A DNA stretch of 64,000 bases from an uncultured Eubacteriales bacterium (GTDB taxonomy: Bacteria > Bacillota > Clostridia > Oscillospirales > CAG-272): contig UQXK01000002.1 of NCBI GenBank assembly GCA_900544985.1, positions 1 through 64,000 on the forward strand, written 5' to 3'. Position 1 is the first letter of the stretch. The number at the start of each line of letters is the position of its first letter. The notes under the pieces were generated by a model. It was not told where the DNA came from and did not search any database. It saw only the letters and a list, made by a program, of their open reading frames with translations. Shown piece by piece: positions 1 to 8,748 of the stretch. A program made the translations under genes and the position numbers.

Positions 1-1
1 G

Positions 2-1087
2 TGGTGTGCTCTTGCGAAAAACTCCGGAGCAAAGTATGCAGTTCTCACAACAAGACATCACGAAGGCTTTTCCCTTTGGAAATCGGATGTAAACCCGTAT
101 AATTCTTACAATTATTGCGGCAGAGACATTGTACGCGAATTTGTCGATGCCTGCCATAAATATGATTTGAAGATTGGGCTTTATTCTTCCCTTATGGATT
201 GGCATCATCCCGACGGGTGGAAATGCGCATTTGATATGGACGCAAGAAAACGCTTTCTCGATTATATAGAAAAATTAAATATAGAACTTCTGACAAACTA
301 CGGTAAGATCGACATACTGTGGTATGATATGCCTTATCCGATGACAAGCACGGAAGGCTGGGACTCTTGCAACAGAAATAAAAGACTGCGTGAACTTCAA
401 CCCGATATGCTGATAAATAACAGAAGTAAATTGGCGGAAGATTTTCAGACACCCGAGGAAAGCGTTAATCCGCCGGATGACAATTATTGGGAAGCGTGCA
501 TGACATTCAACGGAATCTCCTGGGGATATATCGATTCTAAACAAGCGGCGCCTTATTCATACAATGCGCAAAAGATATTGCGCATGATAAACAAGTGCTC
601 CTCTTGCGGCGGCAATCTTCTTTTGAATATAGGACCGAAACCCGACGGAAGCATACCGGAAGAAGCATTTTCTCCTCTCGATTACGTGGGAAAATGGCTA
701 AGCGAAAACAGCGAAGCCGTTTACGGAAGAAAAGCGAAAATCGGAGGAAAATATTCAGGCTGCATGCTTAATGTTTCTTCCGCATCCGAAGATGAAAAAA
801 CAGTCTATATCTGGAACAGAATATGGCCGCAGAACGGTAAAATGCAACTCGGCGGATATATGACAGCGCCGCGTTCGGTAACGCTTCTCAAAACGGGAGA
901 GAAAATAGATTTCGAACTTGACGGACAGAGGCTTATACTAAAAAATCTTCCCAAAGAAATACCCGATAAAAATATAGGATTGTCTGTAATAAAAATGGAA
1001 TTTGACGAAAAGCCGAAATTTCAGGCGGGGAGCTATTATCCTCATATGAACGGCGGAAGAAATCTTGCAGGAGAGCTTGTTCAGTAA
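2..1087 (+). CDS. Alpha-L-fucosidase, GH29 (5' truncated)
   Basis: The frame is open from the window edge, so the true start lies outside. The first visible residues carry the GH29 signature AKYAVLTTRHHEGFSLWKS (about residues 11-29 of the fragment). The segment IDILWYDMP fits the strand that carries the nucleophile Asp in this family. The C-terminal part resembles the beta-sandwich of family GH29. The enzyme hydrolyses terminal alpha-L-fucose from oligosaccharides by a retaining mechanism. Whether it has a signal peptide cannot be seen. A strong terminator follows directly, so it is the last gene of its transcript. Family assignment is firm; substrate linkage is unknown. Confidence 0.9.
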   Translation, partial: WCALAKNSGAKYAVLTTRHHEGFSLWKSDVNPYNSYNYCGRDIVREFVDACHKYDLKIGLYSSLMDWHHPDGWKCAFDMDARKRFLDYIEKLNIELLTNYGKIDILWYDMPYPMTSTEGWDSCNRNKRLRELQPDMLINNRSKLAEDFQTPEESVNPPDDNYWEACMTFNGISWGYIDSKQAAPYSYNAQKILRMINKCSSCGGNLLLNIGPKPDGSIPEEAFSPLDYVGKWLSENSEAVYGRKAKIGGKYSGCMLNVSSASEDEKTVYIWNRIWPQNGKMQLGGYMTAPRSVTLLKTGEKIDFELDGQRLILKNLPKEIPDKNIGLSVIKMEFDEKPKFQAGSYYPHMNGGRNLAGELVQ

Positions 1088-1100
1088 AATGAATTTATGA

Positions 1101-1135
1101 AAAACAGACGGCAGAAAATCTGCCGTCTGTTTTTA
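1101..1135 (+). terminator. Rho-independent terminator after the fucosidase
   Basis: Perfect 11-bp stem ACAGACGGCAG/CTGCCGTCTGT (1104-1114 with 1120-1130), five-base loop and a T run. It ends the fucosidase transcript. Confidence 0.9.
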
Positions 1136-1186
1136 TATCAGGACTTTACCGTGCAATAGTAAAAAGCGCAATAAATCGGAGCTTTT

Positions 1187-1555
1187 TTAATCTCTCGGTT
1201 TCGAACGGAATATCAGCGCTATGAAATATCCGAAGAATACAGCCGCCGTGATTCCCCCGGCGCCTCCCGTAAGACCTCCCGTGAGCGCGCCTATAAGCCC
1301 CTTTTCGTCAACTGCTTTTTTCACTCCTTTTGAAAGCGTGTATCCGAAACCGGTAAGAGGCGTCGTAGCCCCGCACCCTGCGAAGTCAACAAAAGGTCCG
1401 TATACTCCGACAGCTCCCAATATAACGCCGAGCGTCACAAGAAAAACGAGTATTCTTGCGGGAGTAAGCGGCGTTTTATCTATCAATATCTGCGCTATGG
1501 CGCATATTGCGCCGCCGATAAGAAATGCTTTTAATAAATCTAAAAATAAAGTCAT
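1187..1555 (-). CDS. spoVAE: Stage V sporulation protein AE (SpoVAEb type)
   Basis: A 122-residue hydrophobic protein with about three to four membrane segments, the usual length for SpoVAEb. It is part of the inner-spore-membrane complex that moves Ca-dipicolinic acid into the forespore and releases it at germination. The Gly-rich segment GALTGGLTGGAGG (about residues 89-101) and the FAGCGATTPLTGFG segment are typical. Its ATG overlaps the stop of spoVAD by 4 bases, so the two are translationally coupled. It is the last gene of a spoVAC-spoVAD-spoVAE operon; a weak hairpin lies just downstream at about 1161-1187. Expression in the forespore (sigma G) is expected from the family; I could not place a promoter. 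Confidence 0.93.
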   Translation of the reverse strand: MTLFLDLLKAFLIGGAICAIAQILIDKTPLTPARILVFLVTLGVILGAVGVYGPFVDFAGCGATTPLTGFGYTLSKGVKKAVDEKGLIGALTGGLTGGAGGITAAVFFGYFIALIFRSKPRD

Positions 1556-2556
1556 GTTTTACTCTCCGAATCGCAAATTCTCACTAAATGTGCTATTCCC
1601 GGTATGCTTCTTCCCTGTTGCAGACTTCCGGGACTCATAAGAGCGCCCGTCGCAATATACAGAATGTCATGCAGAGTTTTCTTTTCGAATCTCTTCATGA
1701 TATGACCGCATATGACCGAAGCACTGCAACCGCAGCCCGAGCCGCCGGCATGCATATCCTGACTTCCCGCGGAATAAAGCATAAGTCCGCAGTCGTTATA
1801 TACGTTTTTCATGTCATATCCGAGACCTCCCATAAATTCGGTCAATATAGAATGACCCTCTTTGCCGAGATCTCCTGTAAGGATAAGATCAAAATCGCTT
1901 GGTTTTTTTCCTGTTTCCTTAAAATATTCGGATATGGTGTCACATGCCGCGGGAGCCATTGCAGCGCCCATATTGTTTATATCCGTTATACCGAAATCGA
2001 CTATTTTTCCCGGAAGCACTTCGCGAACGAAAGGTCCCTCTCCCTCGGAGGAAAAAATCATCGCCCCTGCCGCGGTCGCCGTTCTTTGCGATGTCGGAGT
2101 TCTCTGCCCCCCGTATTCCAAAGGAAAACGGAATTGCCTTTCTGCCGTACAGAAATGAGAAGAGCTTACGGCGGCACATTTTTGCATGATTTTCGTATTT
2201 GTCATTAAAGCGGCGAGAATACTTCCCTCGGCAAAGGTAGAACACGCGCCGTAAAGTCCGAAAAACGGAACTCCGAATCCTTCCAACCCATAAGAAGAAC
2301 CCACGCACTGATTCATAAGGTCTCCCGCAAACAGAGCGTCTATATCGCTTTCTTTCACATTTGACTTTTTCAGTGCCAGATTAAGAGCAAGTCTTTGCAT
2401 TTCGCTTTCCGCTTTTTCCCATGTATCGGTAGAGAATTTTTCGCTCTCGTCGTGCATATCGAAATCATCGGAAAGAGGTCCTTCGTGCTCTCTTTTTCCC
2501 ACGACCGTTCCGTAACCGATTATAGACGGCGGAGACTTCAAATTTATAACTCTCAT
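1552..2556 (-). CDS. spoVAD: Stage V sporulation protein AD
   Basis: Thiolase-like fold protein of 334 residues that binds dipicolinic acid in the SpoVA channel complex. The segments FGLYGACSTFAEG and LTGDLGKEGH match SpoVAD. A longer reading from 2577 is possible, but the ATG at 2556 has a good ribosome binding site (AGGGGTGAT) and overlaps the spoVAC stop by one base (TAATG), so the shorter start is preferred. It ends in an ATGA overlap with spoVAE. The complex acts in the spore inner membrane during DPA uptake and germination. Confidence 0.95.
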   Translation of the reverse strand: MRVINLKSPPSIIGYGTVVGKREHEGPLSDDFDMHDESEKFSTDTWEKAESEMQRLALNLALKKSNVKESDIDALFAGDLMNQCVGSSYGLEGFGVPFFGLYGACSTFAEGSILAALMTNTKIMQKCAAVSSSHFCTAERQFRFPLEYGGQRTPTSQRTATAAGAMIFSSEGEGPFVREVLPGKIVDFGITDINNMGAAMAPAACDTISEYFKETGKKPSDFDLILTGDLGKEGHSILTEFMGGLGYDMKNVYNDCGLMLYSAGSQDMHAGGSGCGCSASVICGHIMKRFEKKTLHDILYIATGALMSPGSLQQGRSIPGIAHLVRICDSESKT

Positions 2557-2999
2557 TATATCACCCCTATAAGCCAATAGATAAAACCGTATATAACGGA
2601 AGAAATTATACCGTATACTATAACAGGTCCCGCTATTGTAAACATTTTTGCGCCCACGCCCATGACAAGTCCTTCGTTTTTATCGTCGAGCGCGGGAGAT
2701 ATGACGGCGTTTGAAAATCCCGTTATCGGGACGAGCGTTCCCGCCCCCGCTACTTTTGCGATGTTATCGAAAATTCCTATACCCGTAAGGAGCGCCGCCA
2801 AAAAGACAAGCGTTACCGGAACAAGTATCTTCACAGTGCTTTCTTCTATCTTCAAATACAAATAAAAATTATAGAGTCCCTCTGCAAATGCGCATATAAG
2901 ACCGCCTATCAGAAATGCAAAAAACATATCCTTTATAAGCGGAGACGACGGCGCGTGCTTTTTTACGTATTTTTTATATGTTTTATTGTCGGTGTTCAA
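2556..2999 (-). CDS. spoVAC: Stage V sporulation protein AC
   Basis: Membrane protein of about 147 residues, proposed in Bacillus to be the mechanosensitive channel for Ca-DPA release. Segments FFAFLIGGLICAFAEGL and AGAGTLVPITGFSN are family typical. The start is uncertain: an ATG at 3008 directly abuts the AAAAAAGGAG ribosome binding site with no spacer, whereas a TTG three codons later (2999) has about 9 bases of spacing, so I choose the TTG. It is the first gene of the spoVA operon. A weakly conserved AT-rich region of about 200 bases separates it from the divergent ferredoxin gene. Confidence 0.92.
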   Translation of the reverse strand: MNTDNKTYKKYVKKHAPSSPLIKDMFFAFLIGGLICAFAEGLYNFYLYLKIEESTVKILVPVTLVFLAALLTGIGIFDNIAKVAGAGTLVPITGFSNAVISPALDDKNEGLVMGVGAKMFTIAGPVIVYGIISSVIYGFIYWLIGVI

Positions 3000-3091
3000 A
3001 AAAATCATCTCCTTTTTTCACAAATATTTTCCCTCTGACATATCATTTTTATTTACGGGAAATAAAACCTTTTAAAATTTCAATTATATAT

Positions 3092-3119
3092 TTGACTTTT
3101 TTATAAAATGTGTTAAAAT
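3092..3119 (+). promoter_or_regulatory. SigA-type promoter of the ferredoxin gene
   Basis: TTGACT (3092-3097), 16-base spacer, TAAAAT (3114-3119). Transcription would start near 3126, about 77 bases before the ferredoxin start. Seen by eye only. Confidence 0.5.
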
Positions 3120-3202
3120 ATTTTTGTAACGGTGTTTAACGGCGGCTGGATACCGATCTTATAATACATATTATATTTCGCCGTCGAGAACGGAGTTTTA
3201 TT

Positions 3203-3376
3203 ATGGCATACAAAATAGACAAAGAAAAATGCATCGGTTGCGGTGCTTGTGCCGGTGAATGTCCGGTAGGCGCTATTTCCGAAAAAGACGGAAAATATGA
3301 GATAGACGAAGATACTTGTCTCAGCTGCGGCGCATGTGAGGGCGTTTGCCCGGTAGGCGCTCCTTCCGCTCAGTAA
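3203..3376 (+). CDS. 2[4Fe-4S] ferredoxin
   Basis: A 57-residue clostridial ferredoxin. Two cluster motifs are visible: CIGCGACAGECP (residues 10-21) and CLSCGACEGVCP (residues 39-50), each CxxCxxC followed by a Cys-Pro, related by an internal duplication. The protein carries low-potential electrons between pyruvate:ferredoxin oxidoreductase, hydrogenase and other flavo- or Fe-S enzymes in the cytosol. It is monocistronic with its own promoter and terminator. It may also be the electron donor of the atypical thioredoxin reductase at 61.9-62.8 kb, although that is inference. Confidence 0.95.
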   Translation: MAYKIDKEKCIGCGACAGECPVGAISEKDGKYEIDEDTCLSCGACEGVCPVGAPSAQ

Positions 3377-3399
3377 GAGATAGCCTTAAACAAAAGAAA

Positions 3400-3435
3400 A
3401 CAGTTCCGAACAACTGTCGGAGCTGTTTTTATTTT
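3400..3435 (+). terminator. Terminator after ferredoxin
   Basis: 9-bp stem with one G-U pair (3400-3408 with 3418-3426), nine-base loop, then a T-rich tract. Confidence 0.75.
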
Positions 3436-3600
3436 AAGATTAAAAACAACCTTTATAAGGAATAATATATAAAAACGGCAATTACGGCGCTTTTTCGATT
3501 GATTTGCGCTTTTCTGCCGTATATCAACATAGAAAAAACAGCTATATCTGTTTTCGGGAAATCTCTATGATATAAAAATTTTTCAATATACGGAGTTATT

Positions 3601-4821
3601 ATGGAAAATAAAAATATACTTCCCGTGCTTCTCGGCGCGGATCTGAATTGTTACAGCGTTGCGCGCGCATTCAATGAACAATACGGGGTAAAATCGAAAG
3701 CTTTCGGAAAATACAGGATAGGCGTTACCTCGAACAGCAAAATAATCGATTTCGAAGAAAACAAAAATATTTCTGACGAAAATTTTCTCATAAATAAGCT
3801 TTTGTCTTTTGCTGAGGAAAACAAAGATTCTGAATTGTATCTTATCGGATGTACCGACGAATACGCCGAGCTTATAATAAACAATAAAGACAGATTAAAA
3901 GATAAATATTTTATATCGTGCCCCGAAAAAGAGCTCTCGAAAAAGATAATCTCCAAAGACAATTTCTACAATATGTGCGAAGAACGCGGCATTCCCTATC
4001 CAAAAACTTATATATTCGAAAAAACAAACGATTTTTCGGAGCTTGAAGAAAAAAATCTCGGATTTTCGTACCCGATTATTATAAAACCGTCAAGTTCGAT
4101 AGAATACTGGCACCATGAATTTGAGGGCATGAAAAAAGTGTACACCGCCGAAAACGAGAAAGAAGCAAAAGATATAATATCCGCAATATTTTCTTCCGGT
4201 TATGACAAGAGCATAATATTACAGGATCTCATTCCCGGTGGAGAGGATACAATGTATGTTCTCACGGCGTATTCCGATAAAAACGCCAAAGTCAGAATGG
4301 CGTCGCTCGGACACGTTCTTCTCGGAGAGCACACGCCGAAAGGTCTTGGAAACCACGTCGCCATAATAACGGAATATCATAAAGATATAACGGACAAGCT
4401 TATAAAGTTCCTTGAAGATATAAATTACACGGGATTTTCGAATTTTGATATAAAATTCGATCCCAGAGACGGCTCTTTCAGGGTTCTAGAAATAAATCTG
4501 AGACAAGGAAGAAGCAATTATTACGTAACCTCATCGGGTATAAATATCGCATCAATGCTTGTAAAAGACAACAGAAATGAATTCAGAGACGAAATAAATA
4601 TCTGTAAAAATGAATTTTTCTGGCATACCGTTCCGAAAAAAATCATATATAGATATATAAAAGACAAAAACATCAAAAGCAAAGTGCAAAAGCTTGTATC
4701 CGAAGGAAAAAGCGCTTCTTCTTTATTCTATAAATACGATATGCGTTTAAACCCGTCAAGGAGCGCTTTTGTGCTCATTCACAATCAACGATACTTCAAA
4801 AAATATAAAATATACAAATAA
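3601..4821 (+). CDS. ATP-grasp ligase, probable D-aspartate ligase
   Basis: A 406-residue ATP-grasp enzyme resembling the Aslfm D-aspartate ligase of Enterococcus faecium. Residues 1-110 form the N-terminal pre-ATP-grasp domain (VLLGADLNCYSVARAF). The ATP-grasp core follows, with PIIIKPSSS, SIILQDLIPGGED and the metal-binding strand FRVLEINLRQGRSN (about residues 294-307). Aslfm-type enzymes join the beta-carboxyl of D-Asp to the epsilon-amine of L-Lys in the peptidoglycan precursor. The next gene, one base downstream, is an aspartate racemase that could supply D-Asp, and MurE follows. That context makes D-Asp ligation the best guess; other carboxylate-amine ligations are possible. The protein is cytosolic, with no signal peptide. 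Confidence 0.78.
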   Translation: MENKNILPVLLGADLNCYSVARAFNEQYGVKSKAFGKYRIGVTSNSKIIDFEENKNISDENFLINKLLSFAEENKDSELYLIGCTDEYAELIINNKDRLKDKYFISCPEKELSKKIISKDNFYNMCEERGIPYPKTYIFEKTNDFSELEEKNLGFSYPIIIKPSSSIEYWHHEFEGMKKVYTAENEKEAKDIISAIFSSGYDKSIILQDLIPGGEDTMYVLTAYSDKNAKVRMASLGHVLLGEHTPKGLGNHVAIITEYHKDITDKLIKFLEDINYTGFSNFDIKFDPRDGSFRVLEINLRQGRSNYYVTSSGINIASMLVKDNRNEFRDEINICKNEFFWHTVPKKIIYRYIKDKNIKSKVQKLVSEGKSASSLFYKYDMRLNPSRSAFVLIHNQRYFKKYKIYK

Positions 4822-4822
4822 T

Positions 4823-5563
4823 ATGTCTGATATTTTTATGAAAAAGCCCGTGCTCGGAATAGTAGGCGGACTCGGTCCTTCTGCAAGCGCGCTATTTTAC
4901 TCTATGATAACAAAGTATACAAAAGCTTCCTGCGACAACGAGCATATAGATATGATAATATACAGCGTTCCGTCGATTCCGGACAGAACGGATTTTATAT
5001 TGGGAAAAAGCGACAAGAACCCTTTGCCCGAAATAATCAAAACGATAAAAGCGCTGAACAAAAACGGCGCTGATATAATAGCAATCCCCTGCAATACCGC
5101 CGAATATTTCCATAAGGAAATAGAGCTTTCTTCCTCTTGCGAAGTATTGAATATCGTAGAAGAAACAGCGAAATTCGCATTTCTTAAAGGAATAAAAAAA
5201 GCAGGCATATTGTCTACGCGCGGAACGCTTGTTTCAAAGATATACGAAAAATCGCTTTCAAAATTCGGAATATCGTTTGAAACGCCCGATGAATCAGAAC
5301 AGGAAAAACTTGATATACTCATATACGACAAAATAAAAAAAGGCATAGAGCCGGAAGAAAACGAGCTATATGATATTTCAAAAAAACTTTTTGAGCGCGG
5401 CTGTGAATATGTGATACTCGGCTGTACGGAACTTTCTCTTTCCCGCGACGCGGTCAAAGAAGAAAATAAATTTATAGATTCTCTCATGGTTCTGGCTCTG
5501 TCTTGTATAAAAAAATGCGGGCATGATATCTCAAATTGCCCGGAATTTTACATAACAAAATAA
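4823..5563 (+). CDS. Aspartate/glutamate racemase family protein
   Basis: About 246 residues, cofactor-independent racemase of the Asp/Glu/hydantoin family. The two catalytic Cys are visible: the first in AIPCNTAEYFH and the second in VILGCTELSLS; the N-terminal GIVGGLGPSASALFY is typical of aspartate racemase. The likely reaction is L-Asp to D-Asp. The start is set by position one base after the ligase stop (TAATATG); an in-frame ATG five codons on (4838) is an alternative. It lies between a D-Asp ligase-like gene and murE, which argues for a role in making the D-Asp bridge rather than in amino-acid catabolism. Confidence 0.85.
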   Translation: MSDIFMKKPVLGIVGGLGPSASALFYSMITKYTKASCDNEHIDMIIYSVPSIPDRTDFILGKSDKNPLPEIIKTIKALNKNGADIIAIPCNTAEYFHKEIELSSSCEVLNIVEETAKFAFLKGIKKAGILSTRGTLVSKIYEKSLSKFGISFETPDESEQEKLDILIYDKIKKGIEPEENELYDISKKLFERGCEYVILGCTELSLSRDAVKEENKFIDSLMVLALSCIKKCGHDISNCPEFYITK

Positions 5564-5581
5564 AGAAAAGGATTCCGCAAA

Positions 5582-7084
5582 ATGAAAAAACTCTCCGCAG
5601 TTATAGAAGAAACATCATATTCACTCTTTTTCAACAGAGATTTTTATACGGAAGAAGCTATATTGAATATGAATATAGAGGATCTTTCGTATAATTCAAA
5701 AAAAGCGCGCGGCGGAGTTATATTCTTTTGCCTGGTGGGAGCAAAAGCGGACGGTCACAGCTTTGCGCACGAGGCATACCGTGCCGGAGTAAAGATTTTT
5801 GTATGCGAAAGAGTTCTGTCTCTCGGAGATGACGCAGTACAGATAGTCGTTCCTAATTCCAGAATAGCTCTTGCCGAAATGTCCGCTTCGTTTTTCGGTC
5901 ATCCGGAAAAGAAACTTAAAATAATCGGCGTTACGGGAACAAAGGGCAAATCCTCTGTCTGTGAAATGATATATCATATCTTCACCTCCTGCGGCAAAAA
6001 AGCGGCGCTTATCGGGACTATCGGAATAAAAACGCCGAAAGAATTTATTCCGACGGAAAATTCCACTCCCGAAAGCTATATATTATACAAAAGCCTTAAT
6101 AAAATGTACGAATGCGGAACTGAATTTGTCGCAATGGAAGTCTCTTCCCAGGCGATATATCAGGACAGAATACACGGTATCTTTTTTGACGCTTCGATAA
6201 TGACAAATCTTTCGGAAGACCATATAGGACCGTACGAACACCCCAACTTCGAACATTATAAAAATTGTAAAAAAGAGCTTTTCAGGAAAACAAAATATGC
6301 TTTTCTCAATATCGACGACACATATTTCAAAGAATTTTCAAATTACGCTTCCTGTAATATTCTGACCTACGGAATAAACGAAAATGCCGATATAGTGGCA
6401 AGAGATATTATGCCGTTTAAAGCCGGAAACATCTTCGGAATATCATTCGAGTGCTCGGCATTCGGGAAAAACACATCGGTCACTCTTCCCGTTCCCGGAA
6501 TATTCTCCGTTTATAATGCACTGTCGGCGATGGCGGTCTGCCGTTATTTCGGCATAAGCATATTCGATTCTTCACATTCTCTTGAAAATGTCAGAATAAA
6601 AGGCAGATTCGAAACAGTCAACACACCTCTCGAAAATATAACGTGTGTAATAGATTATGCACACAATAAGGACAGTCTTCGCCGCGTGCTGGAAACGATA
6701 AAAGAATATTCTCCGTCGAGATTGGTATGTGTTTTCGGCTCTGTCGGAGGAAGAACGAAACAAAGAAGAAAAGACATGGCGCTTATCGCAAACGCCCTTG
6801 CGGACTATTGCATAATAACGAGCGACAATCCCGATAACGAATCCCCCGCAGATATAATAGACGATATAGCGCAATACATTTCACCCGAAAAATATATCAA
6901 GATAGAGGACCGCGCAGACGCTATAAAATACGCAATAGAAACGGCGAAGGACGGAGATTTTATTCTGTTTTGCGGAAAAGGTCATGAGGAGTATCAACTT
7001 ATAAACGGCAAGAAAATATATTTTTCCGAAAAAGAAATAATAACAAAAGAGGCGTATGCACGCGTCGGGTTGACATTAAAATAA
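5582..7084 (+). CDS. murE: UDP-MurNAc-tripeptide synthetase (MurE), probably L-Lys type
   Basis: A 500-residue Mur ligase with all three domains. The ATP-binding loop is GVTGTKGKSS (116-125). The central region carries MEVSSQAI and the HYKNCKKELF segment containing the modified Lys. The C-terminal domain has the substrate-specificity loop DNPDNESP (415-422). Diaminopimelate-adding MurE enzymes have Arg in the fourth position (DNPR), and it is absent here, which suits an L-Lys enzyme. The reaction adds the third residue to UDP-MurNAc-L-Ala-D-Glu in the cytosol. The gene is 18 bases after the racemase, and a terminator follows, so it closes a three-gene cell-wall operon. The genome may hold another MurE; I cannot tell. 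Confidence 0.88.
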   Translation: MKKLSAVIEETSYSLFFNRDFYTEEAILNMNIEDLSYNSKKARGGVIFFCLVGAKADGHSFAHEAYRAGVKIFVCERVLSLGDDAVQIVVPNSRIALAEMSASFFGHPEKKLKIIGVTGTKGKSSVCEMIYHIFTSCGKKAALIGTIGIKTPKEFIPTENSTPESYILYKSLNKMYECGTEFVAMEVSSQAIYQDRIHGIFFDASIMTNLSEDHIGPYEHPNFEHYKNCKKELFRKTKYAFLNIDDTYFKEFSNYASCNILTYGINENADIVARDIMPFKAGNIFGISFECSAFGKNTSVTLPVPGIFSVYNALSAMAVCRYFGISIFDSSHSLENVRIKGRFETVNTPLENITCVIDYAHNKDSLRRVLETIKEYSPSRLVCVFGSVGGRTKQRRKDMALIANALADYCIITSDNPDNESPADIIDDIAQYISPEKYIKIEDRADAIKYAIETAKDGDFILFCGKGHEEYQLINGKKIYFSEKEIITKEAYARVGLTLK

Positions 7085-7091
7085 AATATAA

Positions 7092-7128
7092 AAAAGAGCT
7101 GTTATACTGTCAACAGCTCTTTTTCATT
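7092..7128. terminator. Bidirectional terminator between murE and the MATE gene
   Basis: 12-bp perfect stem AAAAGAGCTGTT/AACAGCTCTTTT with A run on one side and T run on the other, between convergent genes. Confidence 0.9.
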
Positions 7129-8550
7129 TTATAAAGTTTCACTTTCATTTGTAGCTTGTTTTGCGGAGGAAATGATCTTTCCGCGGCGGAATCCGACGGT
7201 TTTATAGTATATAAGCATAGATATGCAGCATACAAGCCAACCTGCGGGATATCCCAGTGCAATGGGAATAATATCATTGGAGATAAAATTCGACATTGCG
7301 AAAAGATATATCTGTCTGAAAACGACAAAGGAGCAAAGCATTATTATCATCGGCGCCTTTGTGTCGCCCGCACCTCTTAATGACGCCGAGAAGATCTGGT
7401 TTACGCAGCAGCAAACGTAAAACGGCGTTATATTGCGTATAAGTAAAACCGCGTAACGAACGACATTCGGGTCGCTGTTAAACAGAGAGGAAAGCGACGG
7501 CGCGAATATCAGCACCGTTGTTATTACCACCACGGTAACGGATATCGCCATGAGATACGAAATATATACTCCGCGTTTTGCTCGGTGTTCGTCGTTGTTT
7601 CCGAGATTCTGACCGACGAAAGTCGTAGACGCGAGCGAAATAGACTGTATCGGCAGGAAAATAAACTGATCGAGCTTGGAATATGTCGTCCAACCGGCAA
7701 GGCAAAGCGTCTGGTTTCCGTTGACGTTTGCGATATAAGACTGGACAAAAACATTGGAAAATGATGTTATCGCCATTTGCAATGCCGCGGGAATTCCTAT
7801 AATAAATATGGATTTCAACATTGCCCAGTCTATTTTTAATTCTTTTATATGTACCTTGACGCAGGTTTTCGTTTTCAAAAGGGTTATCATGGTAAGTATA
7901 GCAGATATAAACTGCGATATCACCGTCGCAAGCGCAACTCCCGCAACACCTAAGTCAAATGTAAATACAAAAAGTATATCCAAAACAATATTTGTCACGG
8001 CAGATACGGTAAGGAAGTAGAAAGGACGTTCCGAATCGCCTATCGCGCGGAGTATTCCCGAACCCATATTATATATCATAAGTCCTGCGACGCCCGCAAA
8101 ATAGATAAACAGATATGTTTTTGCGTAAGGATAAATTCCCTCTCCGTCTATCTGGGATCTCAGCATAAGCTTTAACATATACGGCGTGAGAAAAATTCCG
8201 AGGACAGTAAAGATAACGGCGAGTATTACCGTAAGCAATATCGATGTGTGAACGACGTCATGTACTTTTTTCTCGTCTTTTGCTCCGTAGTACTGCGAAA
8301 TAAGGACACCCGCTCCGCTGGATAATCCCAGGAAAAAGCCTATGAGCGTATTTATTATCGGTCCTACGCTTCCGACGGCGGCATAGGCACCGTTATTTCC
8401 CGTCTGACCGATGACCCATGTATCGACCATATTATAAAGCTGTTGAAAAAGATTTCCCAACAGAAGCGGAAAGGCAAATTTCAGTATATTCGACACGATA
8501 CTTCCGCTCGTCATATCCATATCGCGCCGTCTGTTCATAATCTTTATCAT
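7129..8550 (-). CDS. MATE-family multidrug/cation antiporter
   Basis: A 473-residue polytopic membrane protein, normal length for the family, with about twelve membrane segments. The N-terminal half has FAFPLLLGNLFQQLYNMVDT and GLSSGAGVLISQYYGA, and the second half repeats the pattern (GIPAALQMAITSFSNVFVQ), as expected for the two pseudo-symmetric bundles of MATE transporters. These proteins export drugs or metabolites using a sodium or proton gradient. The substrate cannot be read from the sequence. The start may instead be the ATG at 8538, as neither has a strong ribosome binding site. The gene appears monocistronic. Confidence 0.92.
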   Translation of the reverse strand: MIKIMNRRRDMDMTSGSIVSNILKFAFPLLLGNLFQQLYNMVDTWVIGQTGNNGAYAAVGSVGPIINTLIGFFLGLSSGAGVLISQYYGAKDEKKVHDVVHTSILLTVILAVIFTVLGIFLTPYMLKLMLRSQIDGEGIYPYAKTYLFIYFAGVAGLMIYNMGSGILRAIGDSERPFYFLTVSAVTNIVLDILFVFTFDLGVAGVALATVISQFISAILTMITLLKTKTCVKVHIKELKIDWAMLKSIFIIGIPAALQMAITSFSNVFVQSYIANVNGNQTLCLAGWTTYSKLDQFIFLPIQSISLASTTFVGQNLGNNDEHRAKRGVYISYLMAISVTVVVITTVLIFAPSLSSLFNSDPNVVRYAVLLIRNITPFYVCCCVNQIFSASLRGAGDTKAPMIIMLCSFVVFRQIYLFAMSNFISNDIIPIALGYPAGWLVCCISMLIYYKTVGFRRGKIISSAKQATNESETL

Positions 8551-8708
8551 TTTGATCCATACTCTCGATTTTTTAATATGTAGCTATATAATTATATCAT
8601 TTTTTCGGGCAATGTCCATATTATTTTTATTTTTAATCTGATACTTTATATTTTTTATATATAATGTAGATTTTGAATCTATTTTATGATAAAATAATAA
8701 AAACAACA

Positions 8709-8729
8709 TTGACTTGAAAATCAACTCAA
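8709..8729 (+). promoter_or_regulatory. Candidate DtxR-type operator
   Basis: A 9-3-9 imperfect dyad, TTGACTTGA-AAA-TCAACTCAA, with one mismatch between arms, 20 bases upstream of the P-loop gene. Because a DtxR-family regulator is the second gene of this transcript, autoregulation at this site is plausible. This is inferred, not matched to a known box. Confidence 0.4.
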
Positions 8730-8748
8730 ATTTTTTGGTGGATATAAT

